From NCBI GenBank assembly GCA_030762175.1, contig CM060831.1, positions 560,501 to 624,500 on the forward strand: a stretch of 64,000 nt of DNA, given 5' to 3'. Origin of the DNA: Metallyticus violacea. Lineage: Eukaryota > Arthropoda > Insecta > Mantodea > Metallyticidae. Shown in pieces: positions 33,440-47,079 of the stretch. Numbering within the stretch: the first letter of the stretch is position 1; each line of letters begins with the position of its first letter. The translations under genes were made by a program, and so were the position numbers. The notes under the pieces were generated by a model. That model ran no database searches and was not told the DNA's origin. It saw nothing but the letters and a program-made list of their open reading frames with translations.

Positions 33440-33780
33440 CGAGTAACAGCGGTTCTGTAAGCAACTGAAGATGGGAGAGATTCTCCCGAAATGCTTCTTA
33501 CTTTTCTGTAAGTGAATGGAGTAAAGTGTAAAAAAGTGAATATATAAGTTATATTGCCACTCCATTGTCAACAGCTTCGTAAGTACAATATTTATAAATA
33601 AGAATTGTGTTGTGAATATTGACAACCCACAAATGGACTTCCTGTTTTGCTGCACATTGGAAACACCAGAGGTCACACTGTCATTTGCCAGCTTTAGTCA
33701 GTACCCACTGAAGATGAGAGCAAATGCTCTTGAAACATGTTTTGATAAATTAATCAATTAGTGAAGTATAGTGTGACCTA
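33440..33780 (+). other. Two hammerhead-like CTGANGA...GAAA motifs after the Penelope fragment
   Basis: Motif 1: ctgaaga at 33465-33471, a hairpin gggaga-gat-tctccc, then gaaa at 33488-33491, with gtaag/cttac able to pair outside it. Motif 2: ctgaaga at 33708-33714, hairpin agagca-aa-tgctct, gaaa at 33732-33735 followed by catgt. A perfect inverted pair aggtcacact (33670-33679) / agtgtgacct brackets motif 2. Penelope-like elements are known to carry hammerhead ribozymes. Here the cleavage-site arm is not fully convincing. Confidence 0.45.
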
Positions 33781-33789
33781 ATACCAACC

Positions 33790-35663
33790 TCTTTATATGC
33801 ATAACAATTAATGGTCTTGATAAAAAGAACTTAATTAAAATTTATTGAAAATATCTCAATAAAATACATAATATACTACATTCAAATATACATATTTTCT
33901 CAATCCATTACAAAATCAGATCTAAAAATACATAAAAATAATACTAATCTTATTTGATATTTTCTTTTTAAAGTTGCTTGTTTGCATTTTGGTCCTAATA
34001 CACACTGTCTGATACAGCATTTAAAAACACTATGGATGGAAAGGAGAAAGCAGCATTGGTATGTTTCTGTGAGTTGTTTTAAAATTTTCTTGATAACAAG
34101 AATCCCAATTACCGAAACATTGTGGTTAACATGCTTGAAGCATACAAGGAACATGAGTCTCAAAATTAATTTTCTATATTCTCACCTAGATTATTATTCC
34201 ACAAATCTACGATTTTTGAGCAAAGAGCAAGGCTAACAATTTCACAAGGATCAGCAGGAGTTTGAATGAAGGTACCCAGGGATGCTGGGGCTTGCTGACT
34301 ATTGCTGGATGTTAAAGCATGAAATACCTGGAGACAAACATAAAAAGAAGAGGAGCAGGAGGACTTTCTCAACTAAGCAACAGCTGTAATTTTTTAAGTA
34401 ATACATTGTGTTAACTTATACATCCAATTGGGAAGAAAACAAAACAAAAACACTCCAGTGACACGTATGAACAAACATATACATAATTTCAGTAAGTTAT
34501 ATTTTTTGCATTTCAATTAAAAAATCTAAATTAAAGTTTGTGATGAAATTCAGATAATTATACACTACATTTAAAGTGATTTTGCAAAAAATCCTGAATT
34601 ATAGAAGTAAAGTGAAAATTCAGATTTAGCACATTAAGATTGTATAAAATCACTTTATTTACTTTAGGCAACGATCACAAAATGTAAATTCTAAGACTAG
34701 TGTTATTAATAAAGCACAATTTTAATTAAGCATGTTTGCATTTTCAGCAGTTAGCTTTTTTTTTTTTCAGAGTTACCAACTGTTGTATAACTTTACCATT
34801 ACTGCCAAATAGGAGGGGAGTGCAGGTTGTGAGGCAATAGCAAGCTGCATTATACCAAGGTGCCCCAGTTTCTATCATTCACTAGAGGTTAACCCTAGAT
34901 TAGTGTGTGTGTATATGAAATTGTTAGTAAATTTCATTTTTCCAACTTTACACTTAACCTCTCCTGCTGTGTGCTGCTATCTAGTGCATTTTTTCGTATT
35001 GGTGTAACCGTACCATCAGTGCATTATGGTGCCATTTTCTCCTATTTGGTTCAATTTTGTTATAAAAGCCAAACCTTGTTCAATGCATTTCCATCATCTT
35101 CTAATAATGTTTATATTCGCTCTTTCATTTTACTATAAATAAATTTAATATTTTTATTAGTAGCTTACTAATATGAAAGCTCCAACATAAGCCCTGTTCC
35201 CATGTTTTATATTTAAAGTTTTAAGAAATAATCTGGCCCAAAATCTGCATATCTCCTGCATAATATAAAGCACAAACATAAAAATTCTCAATTAGAACAT
35301 GCACCTCTCTGCATTGCAACAAATTGTTATTTCATCACAGTCTGCAGCATATACTATCTGGTGATTAGAAAAAGGCAAGCAAGAGGAATGTACCATGTAA
35401 ACATTTTCTACCTTTCTCATTATGTTCTTGTCAATAAAAAGTGTTGTCAGATACTCACCCATGGTTAGAAGTCTAGCAGTCCGTGCTACATCCGAGTCTA
35501 AGAGGATTGCACCATGGATATCCACCTATACTTGTAAATTAGTAAATGTGCAGATAAACCGTTCAGCTCCCCCTCCACCCCGCGCACTTCAGCTGGCGCT
35601 GCCTTTTTCTAATCGCCACAGACTGTACTGGTGCAAGCTGCAGCATTCAGTCACATTATATTG
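33790..35663. other. Unannotated interval, no gene seen
   Basis: AT-rich, short ORFs only. The 35540-35640 stretch is more GC-rich (ctccccctccaccccgcgcac) and looks promoter-like in composition, but no linked gene can be seen. Confidence 0.35.
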
Positions 35664-37206
35664 GGACTAGGGCTGCCACCTGTCCTGTATTTCATGCAAA
35701 AATATTGCATTCCCTTTTTTAAAGGCATTGGTTGCATTAAAATTGAACAGTTGCCTTTTTAGATGTTTCATATAAAAATTAAAACCCAATTGAACATAGC
35801 ACACTCTAGCTCAGCTATATTAGTGTAGTGGTACATCGATCAAGATGCAAGTGTGTTAGTTCTTGCAGTTTTGACAAGTAGTGTTTAGCAGCATCTAGTG
35901 TTCCAGCAGCTGTAGCAGAGAGACGGAACCAGAACCAAATGAGTAGAAGTCAACATTAGTTGCAAGTGTGCCTGTTCTATTTGCCAATTTCAGAATTGAG
36001 TTATCTGTGCTAATCACTGAAATCAAGTGCTAAAATGCTAGGTTCTGAAGAAAATACTCTTCAATCAACTCCAAAAAAGAAAGTTATATGAATAACATAG
36101 TACCAAACATCTTATGAATTGTCATAAAAGTGGGTTAAACCCATCATAACACATTGGTATACAGCTAAGTATAATTAATGCACAAGAGTTTTCTACAGCT
36201 CAAGGAGGGGAATTGGATCAGAATGTAAAAATTTTCGTTGAATGTATCAAACTTCTGAAAGGAGACACAATCTCTATTATTGAAAGTTAATGATGCAATG
36301 TGCTTGCTGAAGGAAAAATAACAGCAAAGAAAAGAAGATAAGTCCTTCACAATTCCTGCAAAGAATGCCAGGAAAACTTTAATTTCAACACAAAAAATAA
36401 AAATGGAAAAGAGTTTTATAGCATTCTATGACAAAACTCTCTGATATCTTGAAAAAGCCTATCATTTTTTGGATGGCAATATTGCATCAAAACTGCAGGT
36501 TTTCAACTTGAACATAACTTTTTCTCCAGTTGAAGATGCTGTTGAGAGTCTGCAGTTCGTGCAAGTACTCAATATGGAGGAATTTTATTAAGAATTCTGC
36601 ACAATTGGAAACTTCCCTTCAAAATTTTTGGATTGTGCGGAAAATACATCGCATAAGTGGAAGGAAGGTTTTTAGAATGTAATGAAGGCCAAAAACTTAA
36701 GGGACTTGAAAAACTTGTTATTTGTGCTAGGTGTTCCAGGCTCTAATGCATTTACTGAGCCGTTTTTTCTTTGATATCAAACAAATGGATGGATAAAAGA
36801 AACAGATGTTCAGTTTCACAGGTAAAAAGTGAGCTTAGATTTCAATTAATATGAACATGTCATGCAAAACCTTTTACATAAAATCGAATACTCAAATTTT
36901 AAAGGCAGCCAAGTGAAATTCCAAGTACACCTGGAAGAAAGGAGTTTGGCCTCCTTTTAATTGTTGGACTGTATCTTTCAGTGTGCAGTTAAATTGTGTT
37001 AGAAGTGTAATTATTTCTAATGGTTATTGAAACTATAATTATTAATAATTGTAAAATAGGAGTATGATATATTCACAAAAATATTAACTATTGTCTCATT
37101 TAGTTCTTTTAAGATTATGCCCTTTATTATTGTCAAATGTCCTCATTTTTAACCTAGTGTCCCTGTCCCTTAAATAATAAGTCTAAAGGTGGCAACCCTA
37201 ACTAGG
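35664..37206 (+). mobile_element. Decayed hAT-type DNA transposon (~1.5 kb)
   Basis: Imperfect inverted termini: tagggctgccacctgt near 35668 and acaggtggc-type sequence inverted as aaaggtggcaaccctaa near 37185-37201. Both are bordered by actagg (35666-35671, 37201-37206), a possible degenerate 8 bp duplication whose exact limits I cannot fix. The 3' coding part contains VLGVPGSNAFTEPFF (~36730-36775), the hAT C-terminal dimerisation region pattern, followed by frame-broken residues like KWMDKRNR and a KSEL stretch. Many stops; non-functional. Confidence 0.6.
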
Positions 37207-38990
37207 ATGCTATTTTCCATTATCCTCAATTTAGCACTCTACTTACTAATATTGCCTATTAAAAATATCATGGAGTGCCAACATCAAATTCTGTCTAGTA
37301 AACTTTTGTTTTCATGGCTATTACCCAAACATGTGGGTAATTTGTAATAAGTGTATAAAATGATTAATTACATATAAACCCCCTTTTTATTTGCAAAACG
37401 TTGTATTGCTAATATTTATTACATACAGCCAAAGAAACTTAAAAATTGTTATCACCTTGGATGAATAAGTCTCTATTAATAAAACATATTTATTCAGTGG
37501 AAGAATTAGTCATTTTGTAACAGGGGTCATTGAAACTTCCATACATGCATCCCACTTTCTTTCCCTTCTGTGTATGTCTGCCAGTTTTAAACTTATGTAA
37601 TATAACCGGAGGAAGTGGCGACATTATTACAAAAGGAATAAACCTCTGAGTGCTCCAATCTCTAGAATTCACTCCAGGTTAGGTCTACGTTAGTGTGTAT
37701 TTATATAAGAATTTATTAGGAATTCCATTTTTGCCGACTTATACATTTATTTGGTTTGTACTTACGGAATGGAAGTCTGTTATTCTAGTAGGTTTAAAAA
37801 TTTTACTTGTGAGATGCACAAAGTGAAGCTTACCTCACCCTCTATGACATCTAATATAATACAGCTCAAGACCATTTCATCCTGGCATCAAATAATTAAA
37901 TAACTGCAAATTAATCTAGAAAAAATAAACCTTATACGTTATTCGCATTATATGTGCAACTGCACCTATGATTCATTCATTAGTAATACATGAAAAAAAG
38001 AACTAAGAAATGTATGATATACAATTGTTTCAACACGAAACTGCCATTCACCAAAAAATAAACAGAACCTTTGTTAAGCTGTTCATTCCTCCTTCAATTG
38101 CTTTATCTGCATGTGCACTGAATTTAAATCCCCAGCAATTTACACGTGCTGTGCGCCTGCGGCCACCAGATATAGGTTTTCTTTTGTTTCCTTCAAGGAG
38201 CCAACAACATGGCAGTTCTTACTCTCTCCTTGACAGTGAATTCCCATAATAGCCAGTTTAAACAGGTGCAATCTATGTTGTATTGCCGTTACATTTTTCA
38301 TTTTTCACCTAACATAAAAATATTGAAAATGACGCAGATTAGTGTTTGAAATGTATAGAGTGGGAAGTTTAAGGCCATAAAAGTTCGTAGCACTGCAGGG
38401 CGGGAATTTTTAAAACCATCACGTTAATCTGGACCATAGAAAGAATCAAAAACAAAAAAATAAAACCCAATATTCAGTACTTATAAAAATAAAATTATAA
38501 TATACCAAGGTTTAAAAAAAACAATGTCTTATCTCTCCATTCTATTAAACTCAGCATATATTTTGTTAGCATCAAATGTCAAAATTTAAAATTAACAACA
38601 ATAGAAAGCAATAAGTTAAAAGTCAGCTAAACTTTCTGGAAGAAAAATTAACTTTCACCTCATCTTATATTTAGATTAAAAAGTTCATCAAACGTACTAG
38701 ACATCAATGATGCAGGATAACTCCTTTTCTGCCAACCCTTTGTATTTTATTTTTTTTCTTTTCTTTGCTGACTTTCTTTCATTCATTCTTTCTTACTTAC
38801 TTCCTTTCATTTTTTCATTCTTTACTTTTGCCTGATCATACCTATGTATTCTTCAGGCTGTGTTTCACCTTTTCAACCTAATTATATTTCCATGTCTCAT
38901 TTTTTGTTCTAAATTTTTATTTAATTTTTTCCCCCTTTTCCCTTTTATTTCTTATTCCCTTCTATTAATGATTTTATTTGAAATAGGATA
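37207..38990. other. Unannotated interval, no gene seen
   Basis: AT-rich. The small ORF near 38010-38249 shows no domain. T-rich low complexity from 38740 to 38990. Confidence 0.35.
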
Positions 38991-38995
38991 TGTTC

Positions 38996-39110
38996 ATGGT
39001 GGATGGATGGATGGATGGATGGATGAATGGGTGGATGGATAGATAGATAAATGGATAGACAGACAGACTGGCAGATGGACAGATAAATAGATAGATGGAT
39101 GGATATTTTA
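38996..39110. repeat. GGAT/AGAC/AGAT tetranucleotide microsatellite
   Basis: (tgga)n grading into (taga)n and (caga)n over ~110 bp. The apparent WMDGWMD and SICQSVCLSI ORFs come from it. Confidence 0.9.
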
Positions 39111-40159
39111 TTGATCCTGTAAATCATTGGTTACACAGATATGTACATGATTTAGAACACATCAATGGCAAAAATGAACTGAAGCTATTTGCAGACATTG
39201 TTCTTAAATATATATGAGTTCATTCTCAGCATGTGACCAAGAGCCAAGCTCGAAATATTATGTGGTTTTAGTGTTCAATTTTATGATTTTTAGTGTGAAA
39301 TTTTATGTGAACTTTTTTATATTGCATTCTCGGTGTTTTTTATGAATTTTATGCTTTTTAGAAGTTTTTACTATTCCATTAATAGTATATATATATATAC
39401 ACATACTCACACCCTAATTCCCATTAGTCTCATTTCAAGTATTCATCTATATTGTAGAAGCAGTGATGAAGCAGAAAAGTCATCAGTGCTGTATGAAATT
39501 CTTTTTCTTGTCTATAGTTTTTACATAATTTGGTAATTTATTGTATAATTTGATGCCCATATGCAGCACTGTTTTGAAAATCTGTTGTGTCGGTTCAGGT
39601 GATATGTACATCTGTTTTCTGTCTTGTGTTATGATTGTGTATTGCTTCATTTGTTTTCAAACTGTTTGAGGGATCATTTTTGAATAGCCTTAGTGTATCA
39701 TATATATATACAACCAAGATGAAGCACTTTATAATTTGTAAAGGTTTTAAACAGTGGTTTGCAGGAAGTTCTTGTAAGTGACTCAGTCATTATTAATCTT
39801 TTCTGGGTTATGAATAACAGTTTGCAGGGAGGACAGTTACCTCATGCACTTATACCATATACCAGTGTGCATATCCAAAATATGCTATTCTAAGTATTTA
39901 CATTTTGTACAAGTTATCTAAAGTTGGAACAAATAATATTTAACTTTTTAATCAAGTGCTGTACACATACTTCCCATTTTAGATTATTTTCAATCATAAT
40001 GCCTAAGAATTTTTGATTTGAATAATTCTATTTTTAAAAATAATTATTGGTTCTTTAGAATTATTTTGTTTGAGATGAAAGTAGAAAATTATGGTTTTTT
40101 TGGTATATTAAGTATTAGTAAAGAAATGAAGCTTTAAGAGTGTGTAGTTCAACTGAATC
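39111..40159. other. Spacer 3' of the antisense LINE
   Basis: AT-rich; it may include the LINE's 3' untranslated remnant on the minus strand. No ORF of interest. Confidence 0.35.
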
Positions 40160-42620
40160 ATACAATGATATCAATTAATAAGTATTAGTTTATTTACATC
40201 AAACCATATTGATGCTTTGTTTGCAATTTTATCTACAAGAGTTTTAAGTGCTTTTCCTGAATTCTGTGCTAAAATGGTTGCATCATCAGCATACTGAATT
40301 TTTGTTATTTGAGATATTTTAAATGTTAGGTCATTTACAAATAAGAGAAAGAGAACTGGTCCTAGTATTGACCCTTGTAGTACTACAGCAATGATATTCC
40401 TTTTTGTCAAATGGCAGCATTTTATTTCACCATGCTTTATATGATATGCTTTATTTCTATAATTTGTGCTCTCTGGTTTAGGTATGATTTGACCCAGTTT
40501 AGGGCATGCTCTCTTATTTCTGAGTTTTTTAGTTTTGTGAAGAGTAATTCATGGTTCAATACGTCAAATGCTTTGATAGGTAAAAAATATACCTGATATA
40601 TTTATTCTATTGATTTCTTTCTTCTGAAGCCACTTTGGTTGTCAGTGATGAGTTTTTCACTTTCTATAAATTTTAATAATGTACTATATGAGTGACAATA
40701 AATGTGAATATATGAGTGACAATATTATACTGCACAACATGTCAATGTATATGTAAACAAGTATATAATAAAATTTGTATGATTAAGTGACTTGTCTGTT
40801 TTTGTTGTTTGATTGAGTTGTTCTAGGTATTCTTTTTTATTTTTATTGTAATTATTTATGTAGATGCATACAAATTTTTGTACATACAGATTGAAAGCTA
40901 CTGTGGTTATTGTATATGACAAGTTCAATGTTCGTAGGTCTCTGTGGCTGCTCCATGAACTTACTGAATGCTCTGAGAACTAACTATAGAATATCTTTTC
41001 AATTACTTTGCTGACTCCAGATAGTAGATAGACTTTTCTATAATTGTTCAAGGTAATTTTTTCACCTTTCTTAATAAGAGCTTAACTTTTGCTAGTTTAA
41101 GATACTAAGAAAAGGCTTCTTGCTCCAGTGAAAAATTGCAGATATCTGTCAGAGGGTGTACTAAGACTGAAGCAAATCTTTTTAATAAGAAGTCTGGGAT
41201 ATTATCTATTCCTGATGTGTGTCTATTTTTAATGCTGGTTAGTATAGTTTGGACTTTTTTGTGGTCAGTTGGATATAGATACATAGTGGCATTAGTCTGG
41301 TTCTGTGAATAGTAATTATTGAAGTAGGTGTTTGATATAACATTATGTGCTGATATTTTTGGCAATGTTTATAAAGTGATTTTGTTTATAAAGGTTTTCT
41401 TTTTTACACAATGTTTAAAATTGCTTTAATTTTATTTGGGGCCGATTCTATATCATCATTACACATTTTTTTAGCCTGCTTTGTGACCATGTTTAGTATT
41501 GATTTAAATTTGTGGAAGTAGGTTTTGAATGATAGAGGCATAGTATGTGTTTATAAGGTTGCAAACATTGTCAGTTTTTTAGCACAGGAAATCCTTATAC
41601 CTTTTGTTATCCAGCAAGCCTATATTTTGGAAAGAGATTCAGTGATTCTTTTCTTTTCAGTACAACTTTAATGATTCATGGAAGCTATGAAATTTCATAT
41701 TTAAGTCACTGGTAGAAAAGACCTCTTCCCAGGTTTTTTCTAATAGACTTAGAAAAAGTGCAATACCTACTATCATCAAAAACTCTTATTGTTTTAGTGA
41801 TTTTAGTTTCCGGTTTGGATGCTTGTATTAGTGAAAGTGTTAATATCTGAGCATTGTGATCACTGAATCCCATTTCAAAAGTTGCTGTTTTTGATACTAG
41901 GGACCAAAATTTGGTCAACAATTATGGAACTGTTGTTTGAGACATAAGTGGGTAAGCTTACAGTGTCTTTTATGTTGTACGAGGAAATCAGATTGATAAG
42001 ATGTCTTTAAGTTGCTCTGAAAAGCAATGTTTATGTCCCTGTAAATTATTATATTTTTTGAGGTATTTTAATTTTTTGAGCACATTTTCAAGTCTATCAA
42101 GAAAAGTGAGGGAATATATGTGTTTACATACATATACATATACATACATATATATACACACAAATTATTATTATATTGGGAGTTTCTAATTCAATATCTG
42201 TGATTTCAATATCCCTTTCCTTAAAGAAGGATTGTAATTGCTGCAGGAACTTGTCTTTTAAAAGCCTTTTTTGATATAAATATAGCTTCCTCTACACTTA
42301 TGTAATGTCCTGCAATAACTTCCAATAAGTTTATAATTTGTATGTTAATAATATTTTGCAATAAATCAGAAGGTAGTCAGTGTTCCATGAAACAGGTAAC
42401 TGATGTGCTAGAGAGTTCATTTGATAATGCAATTTTGAATTCATTCATCTTGTTTGATAAGCATTGAACATTGTTATGGAGTAATTTGAAATCTGCTGAA
42501 CTTAGTAATGATAGCATTTTTGCTTCCTCACTTACCTTGTGTGTATGTTTCTCTTGAACAACTAATTTGCATATTTCTGCAACTGTGTTCTATCTTGAAC
42601 AGTGTGTTCTTCAATAGTAG
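40160..42620 (-). pseudogene. APE-type non-LTR retrotransposon (LINE) remnant, antisense
   Basis: Read on the minus strand, the pieces run in LINE order. Endonuclease C-terminal part has GFSDHNAQIL (~41840-41870). Pre-RT and RT start have SGIDNIPDFLLK (~41190-41225), then NYRKVYLLSGVSKVIEKIF (~40995-41050). The RT core has ITDNQSGFRRKKS (~40615-40660), LQGSILGPVLFLLFVNDL (~40330-40385) and the catalytic QYADDATIL (~40275-40300). Separate frames and stops show decay. About 290 bp between 40690 and 40985 do not fit the RT and look inserted. Jockey/CR1-like by motif wording (moderate). Confidence 0.8.
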
Positions 42621-43380
42621 GACGTTTGTTGAAATTTACTGCAGAAAGGTATAAAATGTAAAACAGTTATGCATGGATTTTCCTGAAGAATTTTATACCT
42701 AAATAACTTTATTAACCCAAGATATCAAAAAGCAACAACAAGTTTAGCAAAGTAAGATCACATATTCTAAAGATTAAGAAATCAAAAAAGTAAATAATGC
42801 AATAAATATAAAACAAAACTAATAAAATTGTACTGAGGAATGTTTAGACAATGGAATGGTAATATATTCTATTAGAATGCATTAAATATATTCACACTAA
42901 ATTCCATTAGTTATGCAACAATAGGACATCTTTCAGGAGCAATTATTCCCATAAGCAGCTGCTGTAGTCAGTCAGCAGCTGATGATGGGAGTGATTGCCT
43001 TTGAAACATGTCCTAATGTTGTATAATGTGGAGTTACATTCTAATCAGATAATAAAATGTTATAATAAATTCATATTATCCTAAACTTAGGTATTAATTT
43101 TTTACACTAAACTCCACTTACATAAAAATAAGACGCGTTTTGGGAGAATGTCCCCCATCTTCAGTTGCTTACTGAAATGAATATTGAGCTTGGAAACATT
43201 AAGACTTCTTGTATATTTTGATTCTGTCATTAAATTCAAGTATGAACATACAGAAAATTCAGTTTATTATGGAATATGACCTGCCCGCTTGTGTCTAAGA
43301 CAAGGCCAGTTCCCCTCTTCACTCACGGCAGCTTGCCTGCTGTCTTTGAATTTCCGAGCAGTCACCAGTCTACAGACGTT
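42621..43380. other. Interval with two further hammerhead-like motifs
   Basis: Plus-strand motif: ctgatga at 42979-42985, a stem-like tgggag...cctt, gaaa at 43003-43006 followed by catgtc. An outer inverted pair runs caacaataggacat (42917 on) / atgtcctaatgttg (43008 on). Minus-strand motif: tcttcag (43158-43164 on +) with hairpin words gggaga/tccccc, related in sequence to the 33.46 kb copy (gtaagcaactgaagatggg shared). No coding sequence. Confidence 0.4.
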
Positions 43381-43384
43381 TGCA

Positions 43385-44010
43385 AAGATGGCAAGACAGC
43401 TATCTTTAGAGCAATGTATTTTTTTGCGTAAATATGATTCACCTCGTGACGTTCGTGAGGAAGTTCCCTGGGTAATTGCCTCCTTCCAGATCTTGTGAAT
43501 AAAATGGTTCAGAAAAACAAGGGAAGACGTACAGTTTTAACATAAACAAATTAGACGAAATTGGCGCAAATCTTGAATGTTCGCCAACAAAATCACCGCC
43601 GAAAATAGCGCAAGTTGAAATTTCAGTGTCTTCTGCACATAAAGCAACAAAATTGTTAAAACGCAAACCTTACAAGTGTACATGTGTTCGACAAGGTGCT
43701 CCCGTAGCATGTGTGCATTATTATGAATGATTTCTTTCATCAGTGACTTAAGGGTTAATAGAATCATCTTCTGTTCTTTTCAGACGAGGCGTGGTGCCAC
43801 CAAAGTAGCCCCAATACTCGCTACTGTTGTTCTAAAAATCCAAATTGTATACGAGAAACTCCATAATGGGAAAATTGGAGTTTGAGTGCGATTAGCGGAA
43901 GACGTATAAGGCGCGGCCGGCGATGCCATGTCCAGCTGCCGAGACGCAAAACCCCGTGCGAGCGGTAATAACATATTCTGGAAGTCCTGTAATTTGTAAC
44001 AAAGGAAGAA
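43385..44010 (+). pseudogene. Mariner-like transposase remnant (copy 1)
   Basis: Opens at ATG 43388 with a helix-turn-helix-like MARQLSLEQCIFLRKYDSP. After frame breaks it continues VQKNKGRRTVL (~43505), NKLDEIGANLECSPTKS (~43550) and SAHKATKLLKRKPYKC (~43630-43680). Near 43770 comes ILFFSDEAWCHQ with the first catalytic Asp (gac 43783-43785), then NTRYCCSKNPNCIRETP. The later catalytic blocks are missing or unrecognisable after ~43900. Dead. Confidence 0.55.
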
Positions 44011-46290
44011 AATATTACTGCTGCATATTAAGGACAATGATCTAGAAGTCAATATGCAGAGATGAACACATTCAATGGCCGTAAATGAATCACTCACCTC
44101 GCTATACTGCAGGAACACGGAACCCAGCAGGTTTTAAATATGCTACTATCATATAAATTATTTTTGTTTTCACTTACGAAATGTGTGAGTCATCTGACTA
44201 ATTGTTCACGTGAGAGATGTGCATACTCATCCAACACTTCATGTAACGAACTCTACGAATGGCTGGAATAGCCGAAGAATGTTTGAATCTTTTTTAAGAT
44301 ATGTCTCCACTTCATGAATGTCAGTCTAGAACAGCTCTTGAAAACTAATGTGGTTGGCTTTATTGCTTGCAAAGTGAACAAAATTTCAGCATTTTATAGA
44401 TTTGTTCCAGATTTTACTGTTATTCACGCCATCTTCTTCCTTGTCTTCTAATCTCATCCCCTTTTCCGAAAAAGTTCCATTAAATTTTAATTTCAAATAT
44501 TTCAGAAAGCAACATTACGTATTTTTGCTAAAACTGGCTTCGCAACTTCAGTAGAAAATGATTAGTAATAATTTTTCATACTGTGACCGAATACTTAGAA
44601 CGTCAGCCAGGCAGTCACGGCGGTCATGTAGTGTAAATAAAATGTTCTGTTGCTTTTTTGTTGGTGATGTTATGCTAACGTAGAATACGGAAGGAAATTT
44701 ATTCTGTGTGTGAAACAGTATCTATGTTACGCTTGACAGTGTGACGGTAATATGCATTAAATATAAAAAATGCCACAAAATCTATTCACAGATTTTTAAA
44801 TCTCTTTATGCTGCATATAAAAAAAGAGCCAAAGTGTGATATTAAAAATATATTTTAAAACCGAAAGTCTACGTAGAAAAACATTTATATGAAAAATAGA
44901 AATGTTGCTGCATTTTTTTGTTGTGCTAATCCGCAGCATGGAATGACCTTATTGAACAACGCAGCTTAACTATAATATATTTCTTGAATTAAATTAATCT
45001 TGAGAACTGGACAGTGGGCAACATCTAGGGCGGGGAGAAATGAATATCGTTGATTGACTGCCCCGCTACCATAGCAACTCAGAAAGATGTGCGAACTGGC
45101 GAGCATTGCCAGTTTGATAATTATAATTTTTTGACTCTTCGTTAAAACATAAACATTTTTGTTAACGTATTACTTTAATTTAACTCCGGCTATATTGAAA
45201 TGACTGGTATGATATTACTGTTTGTATTTTCGGGTTTCTATGGTGCCTTTCCGGTACATAAGTGCATTATTACATTTACATAAAATGATGGACAAACAAT
45301 GAATCATGTGTTGAGTACCTCAATATACTTTTATAAAAGACCATTTTCATATTATAACCTGCTGTACTATCTCTGATGGGTTGTAGCCTATGTATGAAAT
45401 ACATTAGTATTTCAACACACGTGAGTTGAATGTCAACAAAAAGAGCTCTTGGTGTTTTGTTACGGAAACTTGGAAAGCCAACACAAGGATCATAAAACTT
45501 TGTTCAGAGGAACCACTCGAGGATGGTGTATGAAGCCCCTTTCTTTTTTAAAAGGACAGCTCTACAGGGTTAATAAAATCAAGGACTTTTAAATTCGTTA
45601 AAGAGTTCTGACTCTGACCGGTACAGCTATCCTTTTAAATTGACAATGTTGACAAAAGTTTTACACTTTAAAATGACAACGAATGGTACCTACGGCAGAT
45701 GAACTTGAACCAGCCAATGATAGATGTGTGTTTGAAATTTTAATGATAGGCACGACGATTGCGCTTGCCTGTGTGACCGCGTGGCAATCGTTAAGTAAAC
45801 GATTACTTGGTTTGAATTAAATACTAAGGAAGCGGTTGATCCTCTGGGACTTCAGTTCGCAGAAGTAGTTCGACTCAGTTTTACACGCCACGCGACGCAG
45901 TAATAAGATCTATACGCGGCAAGATGCAAGCAGTTTTTCCGGCAGTGTAAGTTTCACACACGGCGAGACACAGTTATAAGATTACCGCGACCGAGGCAGT
46001 AAGCAATTCGCAGAAACAGTTGTAAGTTCGATGTTTCTGAAGCACGCAGCAAATAAGTTTGTATCGGCTTAGCTAAGTCTATCGTAAGCAAAACACCAGA
46101 GGTCGCAAAAGAGTTTGGATATAATAATAAAGTACTAATATATATTATGTTGCATCGCGTGCTCATTCAAACCATTGAATTTCTCTCCCAGCATCATTGA
46201 GTACGAGTCAACAAAATAGTCTAATTCAACCTGAAAAAATGACATTGAAGAATAGAGGGGCAACAAAACCGAAGCAACCTATAATCAGTC
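44011..46290. other. Unannotated interval, possible promoter or LTR-like sequence at its end
   Basis: No coding domain. From about 45840 to 46150 the sequence is less AT-rich, with repeated ttcgcagaa words, a tataataataaag poly(A)-like signal and ttgcatcgcgtgctcattca. This could be an old LTR or a promoter, but no paired copy, primer-binding site or linked ORF is visible. Confidence 0.3.
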
Positions 46291-46299
46291 TATACCAAA

Positions 46300-46402
46300 C
46301 TCGACGTCAACAACAACAACGACTACGACGACAATAACAACACCCAGTAAACCGCTTCATTTGACGCCCAGCATGGCTGCCATACCAAACCGCTTCATAG
46401 TA

Positions 46403-46475
<73 letters not shown>

Positions 46476-46502
46476 ACCAAAAACAACAACAACAACAACA
46501 AC

Positions 46503-46554
<52 letters not shown>

Positions 46555-46560
46555 GTCGTC
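46300..46560. repeat. Composite trinucleotide repeat block
   Basis: (CAA)n/(GAC)n, then (ATT)n 46399-46434, (AGT)n to ~46475, (CAA)n ~46484-46505 and (TAA)n ~46503-46552 in succession. Long poly-Tyr, poly-Ile, poly-Thr and poly-Asn ORFs over it are artefacts. Confidence 0.92.
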
Positions 46561-47031
46561 AAATAGTGGTTGTGATGGTGGCGGCGCCCGCACCTCCTTA
46601 GGTATGTTTCGAGCTCATAAGAAATTTGGACAGCACTGCTATAGCGTATATACCTCAATTGTATGTTAAAGCTATTCGCTGCTTTTTCATAAATTTCTCA
46701 TCGTACTGCCTTCAAATTTACTTTACATGTGATATGTACATATAATTTTATTTTTAGCATATTATATTAAAATATTCATGTTATATTTTGTACATTATTA
46801 TCCTTGTTCTGTATTGCTGAGTTACCCTTTTTATGGTCATATCCTGGTTTTGTTCTCCTGCACGTTCCTAAAGTTAAAACTTGCCAGACGTTAATGGGAG
46901 GGTATCGAATTCAAGTAATTAAGTCATTAACTTCAGACATGGTGCATTATAAAATTTATATTTTAGGAGTTTGTACCTTTTAAGAATGGGAAATTCACTT
47001 GTTATGTATCTAATTTAATTTAAGGATTTTG

Positions 47032-47079
<48 letters not shown>

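Noticed and set aside
45840..46200. Solo LTR of a retrotransposon
   Set aside because: No second copy, no clear TG...CA ends, no duplication and no linked gag/pol; left as unannotated.
46307..46658. Overlapping ORFs of poly-Thr, poly-Asn, poly-Tyr and poly-Ile
   Set aside because: Three frames over one trinucleotide repeat block; no conserved flank.
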